Positions 47,907 to 57,950 of a DNA stretch of 64,000 bases are shown piece by piece. The number at the start of each line of letters is the position of its first letter. The stretch's first letter is position 1. The translations under genes were made by a program, and so were the position numbers. A model generated the notes under the pieces. It saw only the letters and a program-made list of their open reading frames with translations, did not search any database and was not told where the DNA came from. Origin of the DNA: Pelagicoccus enzymogenes (GTDB lineage: Bacteria > Verrucomicrobiota > Verrucomicrobiia > Opitutales > Opitutaceae); assembly GCF_014803405.1 (NCBI RefSeq), contig NZ_JACYFG010000009.1:124001-188000 (forward strand), in the 5' to 3' direction.

Positions 47907-49007
47907 TCAAGGAGCGCCCTCCTTGAGCTGAGCGATTATCGGGGCAGCCTTGGCTTTAAGCTCCTCTCGAGCCTTGGAACTCAGATAAGCAGCCAAATCT
48001 TGGTTGTGGCTGCGCGCCGTCTCGACTCCCATTTCTCCCGCGACATAGGTCCAGAGAAAACACTCTTCGGTATCCTCAAAGTCGGCTCCGGGTACAGAAT
48101 AGGCCACACCTAGCCAAATCATACTCTCCCGATCCCCTACTTCGATTCCTTTCCTGAAATGGGCAACCGACAACTCAATGTCGAAACTCACCCCCTCCCC
48201 AAACAGGTACATTCGCCCGAGACGGTTCCAGGCCCTCGCATCTCCCAACTCCTTGGCCCGGATGAATGCGGAATAAGCCTTGGAGCTGTCCTTGCCCCCA
48301 CCCAATCCTTGCAAATAACAGTCGCCTACCATCACCGCCGAATAAGCATCTCCGCCCTCCATCGCTTTTTCGAAGTGAGCGAGAGCCAATACAGGATCAG
48401 CCTCACAAAACTCGCCGTAGTAGAAGATGTCCCCGAGGTACGCGTGGGCATCAACCACCCCCAATTCGCAGGCTCTCCACAAAAGAGCTTTCGCCTCCTC
48501 AAAAGTTTCAGGCTTCAACAACAAATGCGCCTTGGCCTTGTAGGCCTCTGCAGAACCCGCCTCGATGGCGCGATCTAAAAAAGCGAAGGCTTTTTCCCGG
48601 TCCTCCTCCACTCCCTCGCCCGCTCCGTACTTTACGCCCACCAAAAGCAGGCAGGTCGGATCCTCGGACTCCGCGCCTCGAAGGTAGAGCTCGAACGACT
48701 TGCGAAGATCCGCTTCGCTAGTCGGGTAAAGGGAATAATGCCCCGCCACCACAAGGATAGCGTTAAGGTCTCCTTTTTCAGCCAGAGGTTCCAAAACGGC
48801 CAACGCAGAGATCCGCTCCTCGTCCGTTCGCGCCAATCCGTACGCTTGCAGAGCTGACGCTTGAAGCAACTTTTCTTCGACAGCAGAGGAGACCTTCTCA
48901 GCCACTTGCCCTACTGCGTGAAGCTCCGTATCGATGCAATCGCCTCCAAGGAAAAACGCAAAGAACACAACCGAGGATCGAGCGGACCGGGAAAGAGCGA
49001 GCAACAT
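47907..49007 (-). CDS. Exported Sel1-repeat protein
   Basis: This 366-residue protein starts at ATG 49007 with an N-terminal hydrophobic signal (SSVVFFAFFLGGDC), possibly a lipoprotein type. Tandem Sel1-like repeats follow from about residue 60: AxxxLGxxYxxGxGVxxDxxKA variants such as GDARAWNRLGRMYLFGEGV and SAVMVGDCYLQGLG. Sel1 repeats form alpha solenoids for protein binding. An in-frame start at 49049 exists but adds 14 residues ahead of the signal. The partner is unknown. It is monocistronic. Confidence 0.85.
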   Translation of the reverse strand: MLLALSRSARSSVVFFAFFLGGDCIDTELHAVGQVAEKVSSAVEEKLLQASALQAYGLARTDEERISALAVLEPLAEKGDLNAILVVAGHYSLYPTSEADLRKSFELYLRGAESEDPTCLLLVGVKYGAGEGVEEDREKAFAFLDRAIEAGSAEAYKAKAHLLLKPETFEEAKALLWRACELGVVDAHAYLGDIFYYGEFCEADPVLALAHFEKAMEGGDAYSAVMVGDCYLQGLGGGKDSSKAYSAFIRAKELGDARAWNRLGRMYLFGEGVSFDIELSVAHFRKGIEVGDRESMIWLGVAYSVPGADFEDTEECFLWTYVAGEMGVETARSHNQDLAAYLSSKAREELKAKAAPIIAQLKEGAP

Positions 49008-49109
49008 AAAACCTAAGCTCCATAGATCGTCCGCGAGGTCAACACTCACGAATCCTCAGAAGAATACCCTCCTCGCTTAGCCAGCGAGGAAGGTCGATAG
49101 GAAGCCGCC

Positions 49110-51683
49110 TTAACGCTTGGGCCCGATCACGAGCTCCACGCGATTCTCCGCGGCGAAATAGTTTTTCGCGAACTCGCGTAGCGAATCTACGGATACCGCA
49201 TCTATCTTCTCGTCATAGATTCGCCACTCGTTGGCAGGAAGGCCGTAGGTCGCATTCAGTACAGCTTGGCTCGCGCAGCTGGAGTTGGTTTGCATGCTCA
49301 TTCGCTTGGCCGCCTTGAGCCGCTTCTTGCAACGAGCCAACTCGTCCTCCGCAACACCGTCCATCACGCGACGGGTTTCGCGATCCAGTTCGACAATTAC
49401 TTCCTCAAATCGCTCTGGCGATGTACCAGCATAAAAATAGAACATCGACGTATCCAACCCAACGATACGCGAAGAGCGAACAAAGTAGGCCAAGCTAAGC
49501 TTCTCTCGAACACGATCGAACAACTCGCTCGACATCCCCGAAAACAGCTCATCCGCAACCTCGGACACGAAATAGTCGTCCGCCTTCAGTCCTGGACCGG
49601 GGTAAGCATGGAAAACGATAGCTTGCTGGCGGTCCATGAACTCGCGATGCACGCCCGGCTCTGCAGGTTTTGCGAATTCGACCTCCCGCTTTGGCAGCGC
49701 TGCAGGAAGCAGCTTCTCGAGCAACGCCTCTAGCTTCGCCTTCAGCTCTGTCGCATCGAAGTGCCCAGAAACGCCTATCGTCACGTTTCCGCCTACCACG
49801 ACCTGCTTCCAGAATGACTTCACGTCTTCCAAAGTGATGGACTCAACTGTATCCAGATCACCACTACCGCTAACTCCAAACGGATGGGCCCCAAAGAATT
49901 TCTTGCGCAGGGCACGACGACCAGACGTGACGATGTCGTCGAGGTGCTCCTTGATGCCTGCAATGTGCGAGTCCTTCTCAATCGCAAAGACATCCTCGTC
50001 AAAACGGGGGCGCAACAAGGCTTCCTCCAAAAGGTCAAGCGCTAGGTCCAGATCGGAAGGCAACACTTCCATCGCAAAACCTAGACTATTGTTCCCGGAG
50101 AACTCGTAGAAACTTCCTCCCACGCCTTCGATCGCCTCGGCGACTTCCAAAGCGCTGCGCTTTTCCGTGTCCTTGGTCATCATCGTCGACAACAAAGCCG
50201 TCAGGCCTTGCTTGCCAGCTGGCTCGTAAAGAGCTCCGGCCTGCAAAGCCACACGGATGTGCAAATTTGGAAGGCGCTTGTTTTCGCGCAGCAAAACCTT
50301 GCAGCCATTGGGCAAGACCGATTCCTCGAAGTCCAAAGACGCTTTTTCTTGCCCCTCCAAGGTCGTTACTTTTCCGAGTTCCTCCTTGGGATTGAGTGTC
50401 ACCGTCGTCAATCGTTCCCAACGTATCCACGAATCAAGCACACGTTTCAGATCGGAACTCGTCACCTGAGAGATCCGGTTCAAATAGTTTTTCGCGTAGC
50501 CGATATCTCCCACTACGACTTCAGCCGTGCCCAGCCGAGAAGCTTGTCCGGAAGCCGTCTTTCGAGTATTGATCTCCGTCACCAGCAGCTGGCGCCGCAC
50601 CTTCTCCACGATCTTTTGAGGAAAATCCTCCTCCTGAAGCGACTCCAGATAGCTGCGCATCTCCTCTAAGGCAGCTTCTAGCTTGTCCGGGTCGCAAACC
50701 ATGGAAACATAAAACACGCCCACATTTCCAGGGGTCCAATTCGACACATCGACATGGTGGACCAATTGCTTTTCTTCGCGCAAGCGCTGGTACAGCAGAG
50801 CGCTGTCCCCGCTTCCCAACGCGAGAGCTAAGGCATCGAGAGCCGGCGTGTCCGCATGCGTCAAACCCGGGACTTGAAAGCCCATCGCGACCCTTGAGAT
50901 TTGCACGTCTTCGTAGAGGTCCGAGCGACGTTCCGAAAGCTGGAGCGGCTCTTCCGGCAAATAGACCGGCGCCAAGGAGCGACGCTGGTAGGCGGCAAAG
51001 TGCTTTTCCACCGCAGCTCGCATGTCCGCGACCTGGAAATCGCCGGATACCACCAGCACCGCATTGTTGGGCACGTAGCGTTCCTGATAGTAGTCAAGGA
51101 GGTCATTGCGCGAGATTTTGTTAAACACGTCCTTGTATCCAATAATTGGATAGCGGTAGGTGTGCTTGTTGAACGCAGTCTCGAAGAGCGAATGCATGAC
51201 CTTGCTGTCGGGGTCGTCCTCGCCCATGGCTATTTCCCGATTGATCACTTCGCGTTCCTTGTCGACCTCCTCCGCAGGAAATGTCGAGGCGAAGACCGAA
51301 TCGCCCAAAACGTCGAGAGCGACCTCCGCATTCTCGGCCGGCATGTCGATGTAGTAGACGGTACGGTCGAAGGTGGTGTAAGCGTTGATATACCCGCCGG
51401 ACTCGTGCACGAGGCGGGCGATTTCCTTGCCCGGACGCTTATCCGTTCCCTTGAAGAGCATGTGCTCGACAAAGTGGGAAATGCCGGAACCAAGAAAACG
51501 ATCCTCGTGCATGCTGCCGGTCTTCACCCAAACCTGCACCGAGCAGACTGGCGAAGCGTTGTCGGGCTTCAGCAAAACCGTGAGCCCGTTTTCCAAGAGG
51601 TAGCGGTGAACCGGCTCCTTCATCAGAGGAGCGATCATAGCCTGTCCCGCGTCCAGCGAGCGATTATTAGGAGAATCAATCAT
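49110..51683 (-). CDS. M16 family metallopeptidase (two-domain, pitrilysin-like)
   Basis: This 857-residue zinc peptidase has two M16 halves. The first contains the inverted HxxEH motif in SHFVEHMLFKGT (His70, Glu73, His74) and the downstream Glu in REVINREIAMGEDD, so it should be active. The second half (from about 440; VALQAGALYEPAGKQGLTALL) lacks HxxEH, as usual for the non-catalytic half. ATG at 51683 is chosen; an in-frame TTG at 51725 adds 14 residues. No signal peptide is visible. Substrates are usually small peptides. The Minf_1886 gene is upstream on the same strand. Confidence 0.92.
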   Translation of the reverse strand: MIDSPNNRSLDAGQAMIAPLMKEPVHRYLLENGLTVLLKPDNASPVCSVQVWVKTGSMHEDRFLGSGISHFVEHMLFKGTDKRPGKEIARLVHESGGYINAYTTFDRTVYYIDMPAENAEVALDVLGDSVFASTFPAEEVDKEREVINREIAMGEDDPDSKVMHSLFETAFNKHTYRYPIIGYKDVFNKISRNDLLDYYQERYVPNNAVLVVSGDFQVADMRAAVEKHFAAYQRRSLAPVYLPEEPLQLSERRSDLYEDVQISRVAMGFQVPGLTHADTPALDALALALGSGDSALLYQRLREEKQLVHHVDVSNWTPGNVGVFYVSMVCDPDKLEAALEEMRSYLESLQEEDFPQKIVEKVRRQLLVTEINTRKTASGQASRLGTAEVVVGDIGYAKNYLNRISQVTSSDLKRVLDSWIRWERLTTVTLNPKEELGKVTTLEGQEKASLDFEESVLPNGCKVLLRENKRLPNLHIRVALQAGALYEPAGKQGLTALLSTMMTKDTEKRSALEVAEAIEGVGGSFYEFSGNNSLGFAMEVLPSDLDLALDLLEEALLRPRFDEDVFAIEKDSHIAGIKEHLDDIVTSGRRALRKKFFGAHPFGVSGSGDLDTVESITLEDVKSFWKQVVVGGNVTIGVSGHFDATELKAKLEALLEKLLPAALPKREVEFAKPAEPGVHREFMDRQQAIVFHAYPGPGLKADDYFVSEVADELFSGMSSELFDRVREKLSLAYFVRSSRIVGLDTSMFYFYAGTSPERFEEVIVELDRETRRVMDGVAEDELARCKKRLKAAKRMSMQTNSSCASQAVLNATYGLPANEWRIYDEKIDAVSVDSLREFAKNYFAAENRVELVIGPKR

Positions 51684-51790
51684 AGCGATAAGACTTTGGA
51701 GGGACGACTTCCACGTCGTCCGCAATGCAAATTAAAAAAACGGTTACGCTGCTCAGAACGATCCACACTCCAGACTCGCCGGTCGCTCGC

Positions 51791-52234
51791 TTAGAGCGAA
51801 TCGATCGAGCGGTAGCTGGGACGCTTGAGGAAACGTTTCTTCGGTTTGAAGGGCTTTTCGAATGCCTCTTCGAAAGTATAGGTGGCGGCGAAGTCTTCCC
51901 GGGCGTCGTTCTCGTTTTTGCTGAAGACGCCGTATTCGATCAGGTTAAAAACCATCTCGCCAAAATCCTCACATCTCGTTATCCCCCAGGATGTTAGAAT
52001 GTAGTAGGTCATCGGTCCGTATTGGTCTAGCGCATACTCGCGAATCCCATCCAAGAGCTCCTGGCCCGAAACGTGCCGCTTGGCCGCCTTGGTAACTACC
52101 TTGCCCTGACGCTTGCGCTCCCGGTCTATGGTGAAGTTCAAGGCCTTCTGCAGAAAGAGGTAACCGTTCTTCGCATAGCGCGGATCCTCTTTGACGATGA
52201 GGCTAACAACTTCCGTAAAATCGTGCTCTTTCAT
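51791..52234 (-). CDS. Minf_1886 family protein
   Basis: This 147-residue protein begins at ATG 52234 and fits the Minf_1886 family, known mainly from Verrucomicrobiota and relatives. Its motifs are VKEDPRYAKNGYLFLQKALNF, HVSGQELLDGIREYALDQYGPM, WGITRCEDFGEMVFNLIEYG and YTFEEAFEKPF. No catalytic residues are established for the family; it is a helical, probably soluble protein of unknown role. An upstream in-frame start (52312) would add a non-family stretch. The 108-bp gap to the M16 gene allows a separate transcript. Confidence 0.88.
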   Translation of the reverse strand: MKEHDFTEVVSLIVKEDPRYAKNGYLFLQKALNFTIDRERKRQGKVVTKAAKRHVSGQELLDGIREYALDQYGPMTYYILTSWGITRCEDFGEMVFNLIEYGVFSKNENDAREDFAATYTFEEAFEKPFKPKKRFLKRPSYRSIDSL

Positions 52235-52447
52235 TATGGTAACGCAACCCGCCCCTAACGAGAGGCAAACTTTTCTAGAGAGAACCCCAGTTGCGCGGGG
52301 TTGTACTGTCAATCTCGCAAAAAGAAAGTTGAGCCCCTTTGTCGCAAGCTGCAGTCATTTTTCGTAACCATTCGAATCCTCCTTGCGTAAGGGAGGCTGA
52401 ATCAAGCTAACCTCCGATTCGCCATTTCCCTCTGACCTAGCCATTTG

Positions 52448-53533
52448 ATGAAAACCAACCTCACGATCGCGACCCTCATCGTCGTCATACTTACCCTCTG
52501 GATGCTGTTCGGATCCATCGGAGCGAAAACCGATGCCCAAAAGGACGCCGCTGCCGCCCAAGCGGAGAAAGCAGAGGAGAAGCCGCTTCCCAGCGTACGG
52601 GTGCGGGAGTCGCGAGCCGAGGAGTTCGCAGCCAAGCTTACCCTGCGCGGCAAAACCCTTCCCTCCCGCGAAAGCGTGCTCAAAGCGGAGGTCGGCGGAC
52701 AAATCCTGCAAATCGTCGCTCCACGCGGAGGACAGGTCAAAGCCGGCGATCCCCTCATCAAGATCGACCCGAAAAACCTTCCCGAGCAGCTCGAAGCCGC
52801 CGAGGCCGTGCTGGCCCAAAGGCAGATGGAATTCGAAGCCGCCCAAAAGCTCCGCTCCAGCGGCTACCAATCCGAAACCCGCTTCGCCGAAGCCGCCGCC
52901 GCCTTCGCCAACGCCAAGAGCACCCTCGCCGCCACCCGAATCGCCTTGGAAAACACCACCCTCACCGCCCCCTACGATGGCGTCTTCAACGATCGACTCG
53001 TGGAAACAGGCGAATACGTCGCCGTCGGCGATCCCCTCGCCCACTTCCTCGCCCTCGATCCCATGATCGTGACTGCCGAAGCCACCGAACGCGAGATCCA
53101 ACAGATCGACTCCGATTCCCCCGCCGTCGCCAAGATCGGCGACAAGACGCTCGAGGGTCGTATCCGCTACCTTTCAAAAGCTGCCAACTCCGCCGTGCGC
53201 ACCTACACCGTGGAGTTCGAGTTCGACAACCCCAACCTCTCCTTCGAAGCCGGAATGACCGCCGACATCGTCGCCACCACCGCAACCCAGATGGCACACA
53301 AGGTAACTCCTGCCATCCTCTTCCTCAGCGCCGACACCAACGGCGAGCTCGGCCTGAAGACCATCGACGAGCAAAACGTGGTCAGCTTCCACAAAACCCA
53401 AATCGTCGGCACCGACAACGATGGCGTCTGGGTCAGCGGCCTTCCGGAACAAGTCACCCTCATCACCGTAGGCCAAGGCTTCGTCGTTCCCGGGGCCACC
53501 GTCGCCCCCGTCGAAGAAAGCAGCATCCAATGA
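52448..53533 (+). CDS. RND efflux periplasmic adaptor subunit (membrane fusion protein)
   Basis: This 361-residue HlyD/AcrA-like adaptor has one N-terminal anchor helix (IATLIVVILTLWMLF), a biotinyl-lipoyl half (VGGQILQIVAPRGGQVKAGDPLIKID) and a helical hairpin (about 105-165). The second lipoyl strand (NTTLTAPYDGVFNDRLVETGEYV) and a beta-barrel domain follow. It bridges the inner-membrane RND pump encoded next with an outer-membrane channel; no TolC-like gene is present here. A TTG one codon upstream of the ATG is possible but unlikely. Confidence 0.93.
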   Translation: MKTNLTIATLIVVILTLWMLFGSIGAKTDAQKDAAAAQAEKAEEKPLPSVRVRESRAEEFAAKLTLRGKTLPSRESVLKAEVGGQILQIVAPRGGQVKAGDPLIKIDPKNLPEQLEAAEAVLAQRQMEFEAAQKLRSSGYQSETRFAEAAAAFANAKSTLAATRIALENTTLTAPYDGVFNDRLVETGEYVAVGDPLAHFLALDPMIVTAEATEREIQQIDSDSPAVAKIGDKTLEGRIRYLSKAANSAVRTYTVEFEFDNPNLSFEAGMTADIVATTATQMAHKVTPAILFLSADTNGELGLKTIDEQNVVSFHKTQIVGTDNDGVWVSGLPEQVTLITVGQGFVVPGATVAPVEESSIQ

Positions 53534-53546
53534 TAATGCAGGATCC

Positions 53547-53575
53547 GTGGGAAGCGGCCTTGCGCCGCGATTCCC
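53547..53575. repeat. REP-like bulged hairpin between adaptor and pump genes
   Basis: gggaa-gcggc pairs with gccgc-(ga)-ttccc around cttgc, leaving a 2-base bulge, the typical shape of REP hairpins. It lies in the 108-bp gap between the two RND genes and could tune their relative expression. Confidence 0.5.
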
Positions 53576-53641
53576 CGAGCGAACCAAATCCCTTCTCGCC
53601 ACCTAGCAGCTAGGACCCAACTCTCCCACTCCCTACACGCA

Positions 53642-56600
53642 GTGATCGAACTCATTCTCAGTCGCAAGCGCACGGTCAACCTGACGCTTTTCTTCATCTT
53701 GGCGGCCGGCCTCTTCGCTTACATAAAGATCCCCAAGGAGTCCGACCCGGACATCACCATTCCCACCATCTACGTCTCCATGTACATGGAAGGCATTTCG
53801 CCGGAAGACGCAGAGCGACTCCTCGTCCGCCCCATGGAGCAAGAGCTCTCCAGCGTAGAAGGCGTGAAGGAGATGACCGCTACCGCCTCCCAGAACTCGG
53901 CCTCCGTCACCCTTGAGTTCGACGCTGGATTCGATCCCGACACCGCTCTCGCCGACGTGCGGGAAAAGGTCGACCTCGCCAACGCCGAGCTCCCTCAGGC
54001 CGCCGAGGAACCGACCGTGCACGAGATCAATTTCTCCCAGTTTCCCGTCATCGTCATCACCCTATCCGGAGACGTGCCGGAGCGCGCCCTGACGAAAATC
54101 GCCAAAGACCTCGGCGACGAAATCGAAAGCATCGGCCAAGTGCTGGAAGCTCGCGTTATCGGCGACCGGGAAGAGGTGGTCGAAGTCATCATCGACCCCA
54201 CCGTGCTGCGCTCCTACAGCCTCTCCCAAGGCGAGATCATCACCTTCATTTCCCGCAACAACAAGATCGTCGCCGCCGGCAACATGGACAAAGGCGAGGG
54301 CCGATTCGCAGTCAAAGTCCCCGGGCTTTTCAAAACCGCCCAAGAGGTAATGGACATTCCCGTCAAGAGAGACGGGGACAAGGTCATCAGACTCGCCGAC
54401 GTGGCCACCGTTCGCCGCACCTTCAAGGACCGCGCCGCCTACGCCCGCCTCAACGGCGAACCCTCCATCGGCATCGAAGTCTCCAAACGCGCCGGCGAAA
54501 ACGTCCTCGACACCATTGCTGCAGTGAAAGAGCTGGTAGAAAGCACCCGCCCCCTCTGGCCCGACAACCTCACCGTCACCTACTCCCAAGACAAGTCCAT
54601 CGGCATCCGCGACATGCTGCTCGACCTGCAAAACAACGTCATCAGCGCCATCTTGCTGGTGATGATCGTCGTCATCATTGCCCTCGGCGTGCGCTCCGCC
54701 CTCCTCGTCGGAATCGCCATCCCAGGATCCTTCCTTGCTGGCGTGCTCTTCCTCTATGCCATCGGCTTCACCGTAAACATCGTCGTCCTCTTCTCCCTTA
54801 TCATGGCCGTGGGCATGCTGGTGGACGGCGCCATCGTGGTCACCGAGTTCGCCGACCGCAAGATGGCCGAAGGCCTGCCCAAAGGCAGGGCTTACGCGGA
54901 GGCCTCCAAGCGAATGGCCCTGCCCATCATCGCTTCCACCCTGACGACTCTCGCCGCCTTCGCCCCGCTGCTCTTCTGGCCCGGCATCACCGGCGAGTTC
55001 ATGAAATACTTGCCCATAACCCTTATCGCCACCCTCAGCGCCTCGCTTGCCATGGCCCTCATATTCGTGCCCGCCCTCGGGGCCATCTTCGGCAAGGCCA
55101 ACAATTCCGACAACGACGCCCTCGACGCCCTCGACGGGGCAAAGAAGGCAGATTTGACCCAACTCAAAGGCTTCACCGGCGCCTACGCCCGCTTTCTCAA
55201 TAGCGTCATCCGCCACCCCATCCTGCAGCTCTTCGCCTTGGTGGGCCTCTTCATTGGAGTCCTCGTCGTCTACGGCTTCTTCGGCAAGGGCATCGAGTTC
55301 TTTCCCGAGGTCGAACCGGAGTTCGCCAGCATGAATATCCGCGCCCGCGGCAACCTCTCCGTCGACGAAGCCAACCTGCTGGTCAAGCAAGTCGAAGACC
55401 GTATCCAAGATGTGGATGGCCTCAAATACCTCTACTCCCGAGCCGATCCTGAACTGAGGGCTCAAAACGTGCCAGAGGACACCATCGGTATCATTCAATT
55501 CGAATTCACCCACTGGGAAAGCCGCCCCAAGGCGAAAGAAATCTTTGACACGATTCGCCAACGTACCGCGGACCTTGCTGGTATTCATATCGAATTCGCC
55601 AAGCCCGACGCCGGCCCACCCGTCGGCAAACCGGTGCAAATTCAGCTCAGCTCTCCTTTCCCAGAGGAACTGAAAGCCGCCACCCAAATCGTAGTCGACA
55701 AGTTCGAAGCCACCGAGGGGCTGATCGACGTCACCGACACCCGCGGCGTGGAAGGCTTCGAATGGGAAGTGACCGTCGACCGCACCGAAGCAGCCCGCTA
55801 CGGAGCCGACATCACCCTCATCGGCAACGAAATCCAAATGCTCACCAACGGCGTCGAAATTGGGGAGTACCGTCCGCTCGACGCCGACGATGAAGTCGAA
55901 ATCCGAGCCCGCTACCCTTTCGACGAACGTAACCTCGATCAACTCAGCCAACTCAAAGTTGTCACCGATTCCGGGCTCGCTCCCGTATCCAATTTCATCA
56001 CACAAAAAGCTTCGCCCCGCGTGCAAAAGATCGATCGCGTCGAGCAGCGTCGCGTCTACACCGTTGCAGCAGAAGTCGAGGACGGCGTCCAGCCCGCCCA
56101 AATGGTGCAAGAGTTGAAAGACTGGCTACCCAACTCCGGTATCGATTTTTCCCATGTTAAGATCGACTACCGTGGAGAAGACGAAGAACAGCAAGAAGCC
56201 ATGCTTTTCCTCGAGAAAGCCTTCGTCATCGCGGTCTTCGCCATCGCCATCATCCTCATCACCCAATTCAACAGCATCTATCAAAGCGGACTCATCCTCA
56301 CTGCTGTGCTCTTCTCCACCTTCGGCGTTTTTATCGGACTGCTCATCACCGAACAGCCCTTCGGGATCGTCATGAATGGCATCGGCGTCATCGCCCTCGC
56401 CGGCATCGTGGTCAACAACAACATCGTCCTCATCGACACCTTTAATCATCACCGCAAATCTATAAACGATCCGATTCAAGCAGCATTATTGACCTCTGCC
56501 CAAAGATTACGACCGGTCCTTCTTACTACAGTCACTACGATTTTGGGCCTCGTCCCCATGGTTTTCGCCATCAACTTGGACTTCGTCAGTAGACACGTTT

Positions 56601-57271
56601 CCGTTGGAGCGCCATCGACCCAATGGTGGACTCAACTCGCTAGCTCCATTGCTTACGGGCTTGCGTTTGCTACTGTCCTAACTCTCGTACTAACCCCGAC
56701 GATGCTTGCGATTCGAGCACCAGTTAAATTTTATGCGTTTAAAATCACCTACAAAGCAGCTGCTTCTCCTGCCGTATTCATAATCTGGTTATGCAATAAG
56801 ATTTCTCAAAAATCTTGGATAACCGGAACAATACGAATTCTTCCCAGAGTATGGAGAGACACATGTCAGCGAACAATATTAGTCGCCTACGATTTCCTAT
56901 GGGATAAAGAAGATTTTGAGTACCTTCAAGAGCATAGACTCGGCAACTTCCCACTTACCATTCTCAGAAGGATTCTGAACGTCACATTATTCCTTAGCGG
57001 AGTTGGAGCAGGATATTTCTTATACAGCATGTTACGCCTAAGAAGCATTAGAGCAGCGATGCTCACCACAGATAATTTTCAGCATAGAGTAATCAACCGT
57101 CTCCCTCTTCAATGGATATCGAACTCCCTCGCTTGGATAGAAATCAAGTTCTGGGAGGATCGGACACAAAGTGAATTTCTTCGAATAAGCGAGGAGCATA
57201 CAGCTACTGAAGCCAATAAAGAGACTTCGAAGAAGCGTACGCTAAAGATTTTCCGATTACTCCGCAACTAG
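53642..57271 (+). CDS. RND efflux pump permease with C-terminal extension
   Basis: This 1209-residue AcrB/MexB-type pump starts at GTG 53642. The N-terminal helix and porter region (SDPDITIPTIYVSMYMEG), TM helices 2-6 and the proton-relay motif in GMLVDGAIVVTEFADRK are present. A second porter domain and TM helices 7-12 end near residue 1035. About 170 more residues follow, with one extra predicted helix (LNVTLFLSGVGAGYFLYSML) and a basic end, which is unusual for RND pumps. From about 56450 the DNA is visibly AT-richer: a hand count gives 24 GC of 60 bases at 56881-56940 against 38 of 60 at 54661-54720. Substrates are unknown. Confidence 0.92.
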   Translation: MIELILSRKRTVNLTLFFILAAGLFAYIKIPKESDPDITIPTIYVSMYMEGISPEDAERLLVRPMEQELSSVEGVKEMTATASQNSASVTLEFDAGFDPDTALADVREKVDLANAELPQAAEEPTVHEINFSQFPVIVITLSGDVPERALTKIAKDLGDEIESIGQVLEARVIGDREEVVEVIIDPTVLRSYSLSQGEIITFISRNNKIVAAGNMDKGEGRFAVKVPGLFKTAQEVMDIPVKRDGDKVIRLADVATVRRTFKDRAAYARLNGEPSIGIEVSKRAGENVLDTIAAVKELVESTRPLWPDNLTVTYSQDKSIGIRDMLLDLQNNVISAILLVMIVVIIALGVRSALLVGIAIPGSFLAGVLFLYAIGFTVNIVVLFSLIMAVGMLVDGAIVVTEFADRKMAEGLPKGRAYAEASKRMALPIIASTLTTLAAFAPLLFWPGITGEFMKYLPITLIATLSASLAMALIFVPALGAIFGKANNSDNDALDALDGAKKADLTQLKGFTGAYARFLNSVIRHPILQLFALVGLFIGVLVVYGFFGKGIEFFPEVEPEFASMNIRARGNLSVDEANLLVKQVEDRIQDVDGLKYLYSRADPELRAQNVPEDTIGIIQFEFTHWESRPKAKEIFDTIRQRTADLAGIHIEFAKPDAGPPVGKPVQIQLSSPFPEELKAATQIVVDKFEATEGLIDVTDTRGVEGFEWEVTVDRTEAARYGADITLIGNEIQMLTNGVEIGEYRPLDADDEVEIRARYPFDERNLDQLSQLKVVTDSGLAPVSNFITQKASPRVQKIDRVEQRRVYTVAAEVEDGVQPAQMVQELKDWLPNSGIDFSHVKIDYRGEDEEQQEAMLFLEKAFVIAVFAIAIILITQFNSIYQSGLILTAVLFSTFGVFIGLLITEQPFGIVMNGIGVIALAGIVVNNNIVLIDTFNHHRKSINDPIQAALLTSAQRLRPVLLTTVTTILGLVPMVFAINLDFVSRHVSVGAPSTQWWTQLASSIAYGLAFATVLTLVLTPTMLAIRAPVKFYAFKITYKAAASPAVFIIWLCNKISQKSWITGTIRILPRVWRDTCQRTILVAYDFLWDKEDFEYLQEHRLGNFPLTILRRILNVTLFLSGVGAGYFLYSMLRLRSIRAAMLTTDNFQHRVINRLPLQWISNSLAWIEIKFWEDRTQSEFLRISEEHTATEANKETSKKRTLKIFRLLRN

Positions 57272-57331
57272 TCACAACCAATGACTTAAAGCCTACCACT
57301 GAACCCGTTTGAGCAATCTGCGAAAAAAAAT

Positions 57332-57871
57332 ATGTCCCCCTATAGTCCCCGCATCGGCGTCATCAACATCTCAGACCGCGCCTCCCAAGGCATCTACGAA
57401 GATATCCCGGGCAAGGCCTGCTTGGAAATCCTGAAAGAGTGGCTCGTCACCGACTTCGAAACCTCCTACGCCGTCATTCCCGACGAACAGGAGCAAATCG
57501 AATCCACTCTCAAGAAATTTGCCGACGAGGAAGGCTGTAGTTTAATCGTAACGACAGGTGGCACGGGCCCCGCTCCCCGCGACATCACCCCCGAAGCCAC
57601 TGAAGCCGTTTGCGAAAAGATGCTACCGGGGTTCGGCGAACTGATGCGCAGCGCCTCGCTCAAGTACGTGCCCACCGCCATCCTTTCTCGCCAAACCGCT
57701 GGCACCCGAGGCCACAGCCTTATCGTCAACCTGCCCGGCAAGCCTAAAGCCATCCGAGAGAACCTGGAAGCCGTCTTTCCAGCCATCCCTTACTGCATCG
57801 ATCTCATCGGTGGCGCCCGCTTCGAAACCAACGAGGCAGTCATGAAAGCCTTCCGCCCCAAGGGAGCGTAG
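57332..57871 (+). CDS. Molybdopterin adenylyltransferase-type protein (MoaB/Mog)
   Basis: This 179-residue protein is of the MoaB/Mog family, which adenylates molybdopterin before metal insertion. Motifs are IGVINISDRASQGIYED at the N-terminus, the MPT-binding VTTGGTGPAPRDITPEA and GHSLIVNLPGKPKAIREN. Length matches Mog more than MoaB. No other molybdenum cofactor gene is in the window. It is convergent with the histidine kinase gene. Confidence 0.93.
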   Translation: MSPYSPRIGVINISDRASQGIYEDIPGKACLEILKEWLVTDFETSYAVIPDEQEQIESTLKKFADEEGCSLIVTTGGTGPAPRDITPEATEAVCEKMLPGFGELMRSASLKYVPTAILSRQTAGTRGHSLIVNLPGKPKAIRENLEAVFPAIPYCIDLIGGARFETNEAVMKAFRPKGA

Positions 57872-57950
57872 TGGAGGGATGAGTGAACGTGTCGCTGCGC
57901 GCGGCACCACCTTGTCCCCACCCTTTCAACACGCAGCGTTCCCTCCCCTC

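Noticed and set aside
54062-56110. Long open frame antisense to the RND pump gene (682 codons)
   Set aside because: It has the Gly/Val/Asp-rich make-up of a GC-rich shadow frame and lies fully inside a clear RND gene.
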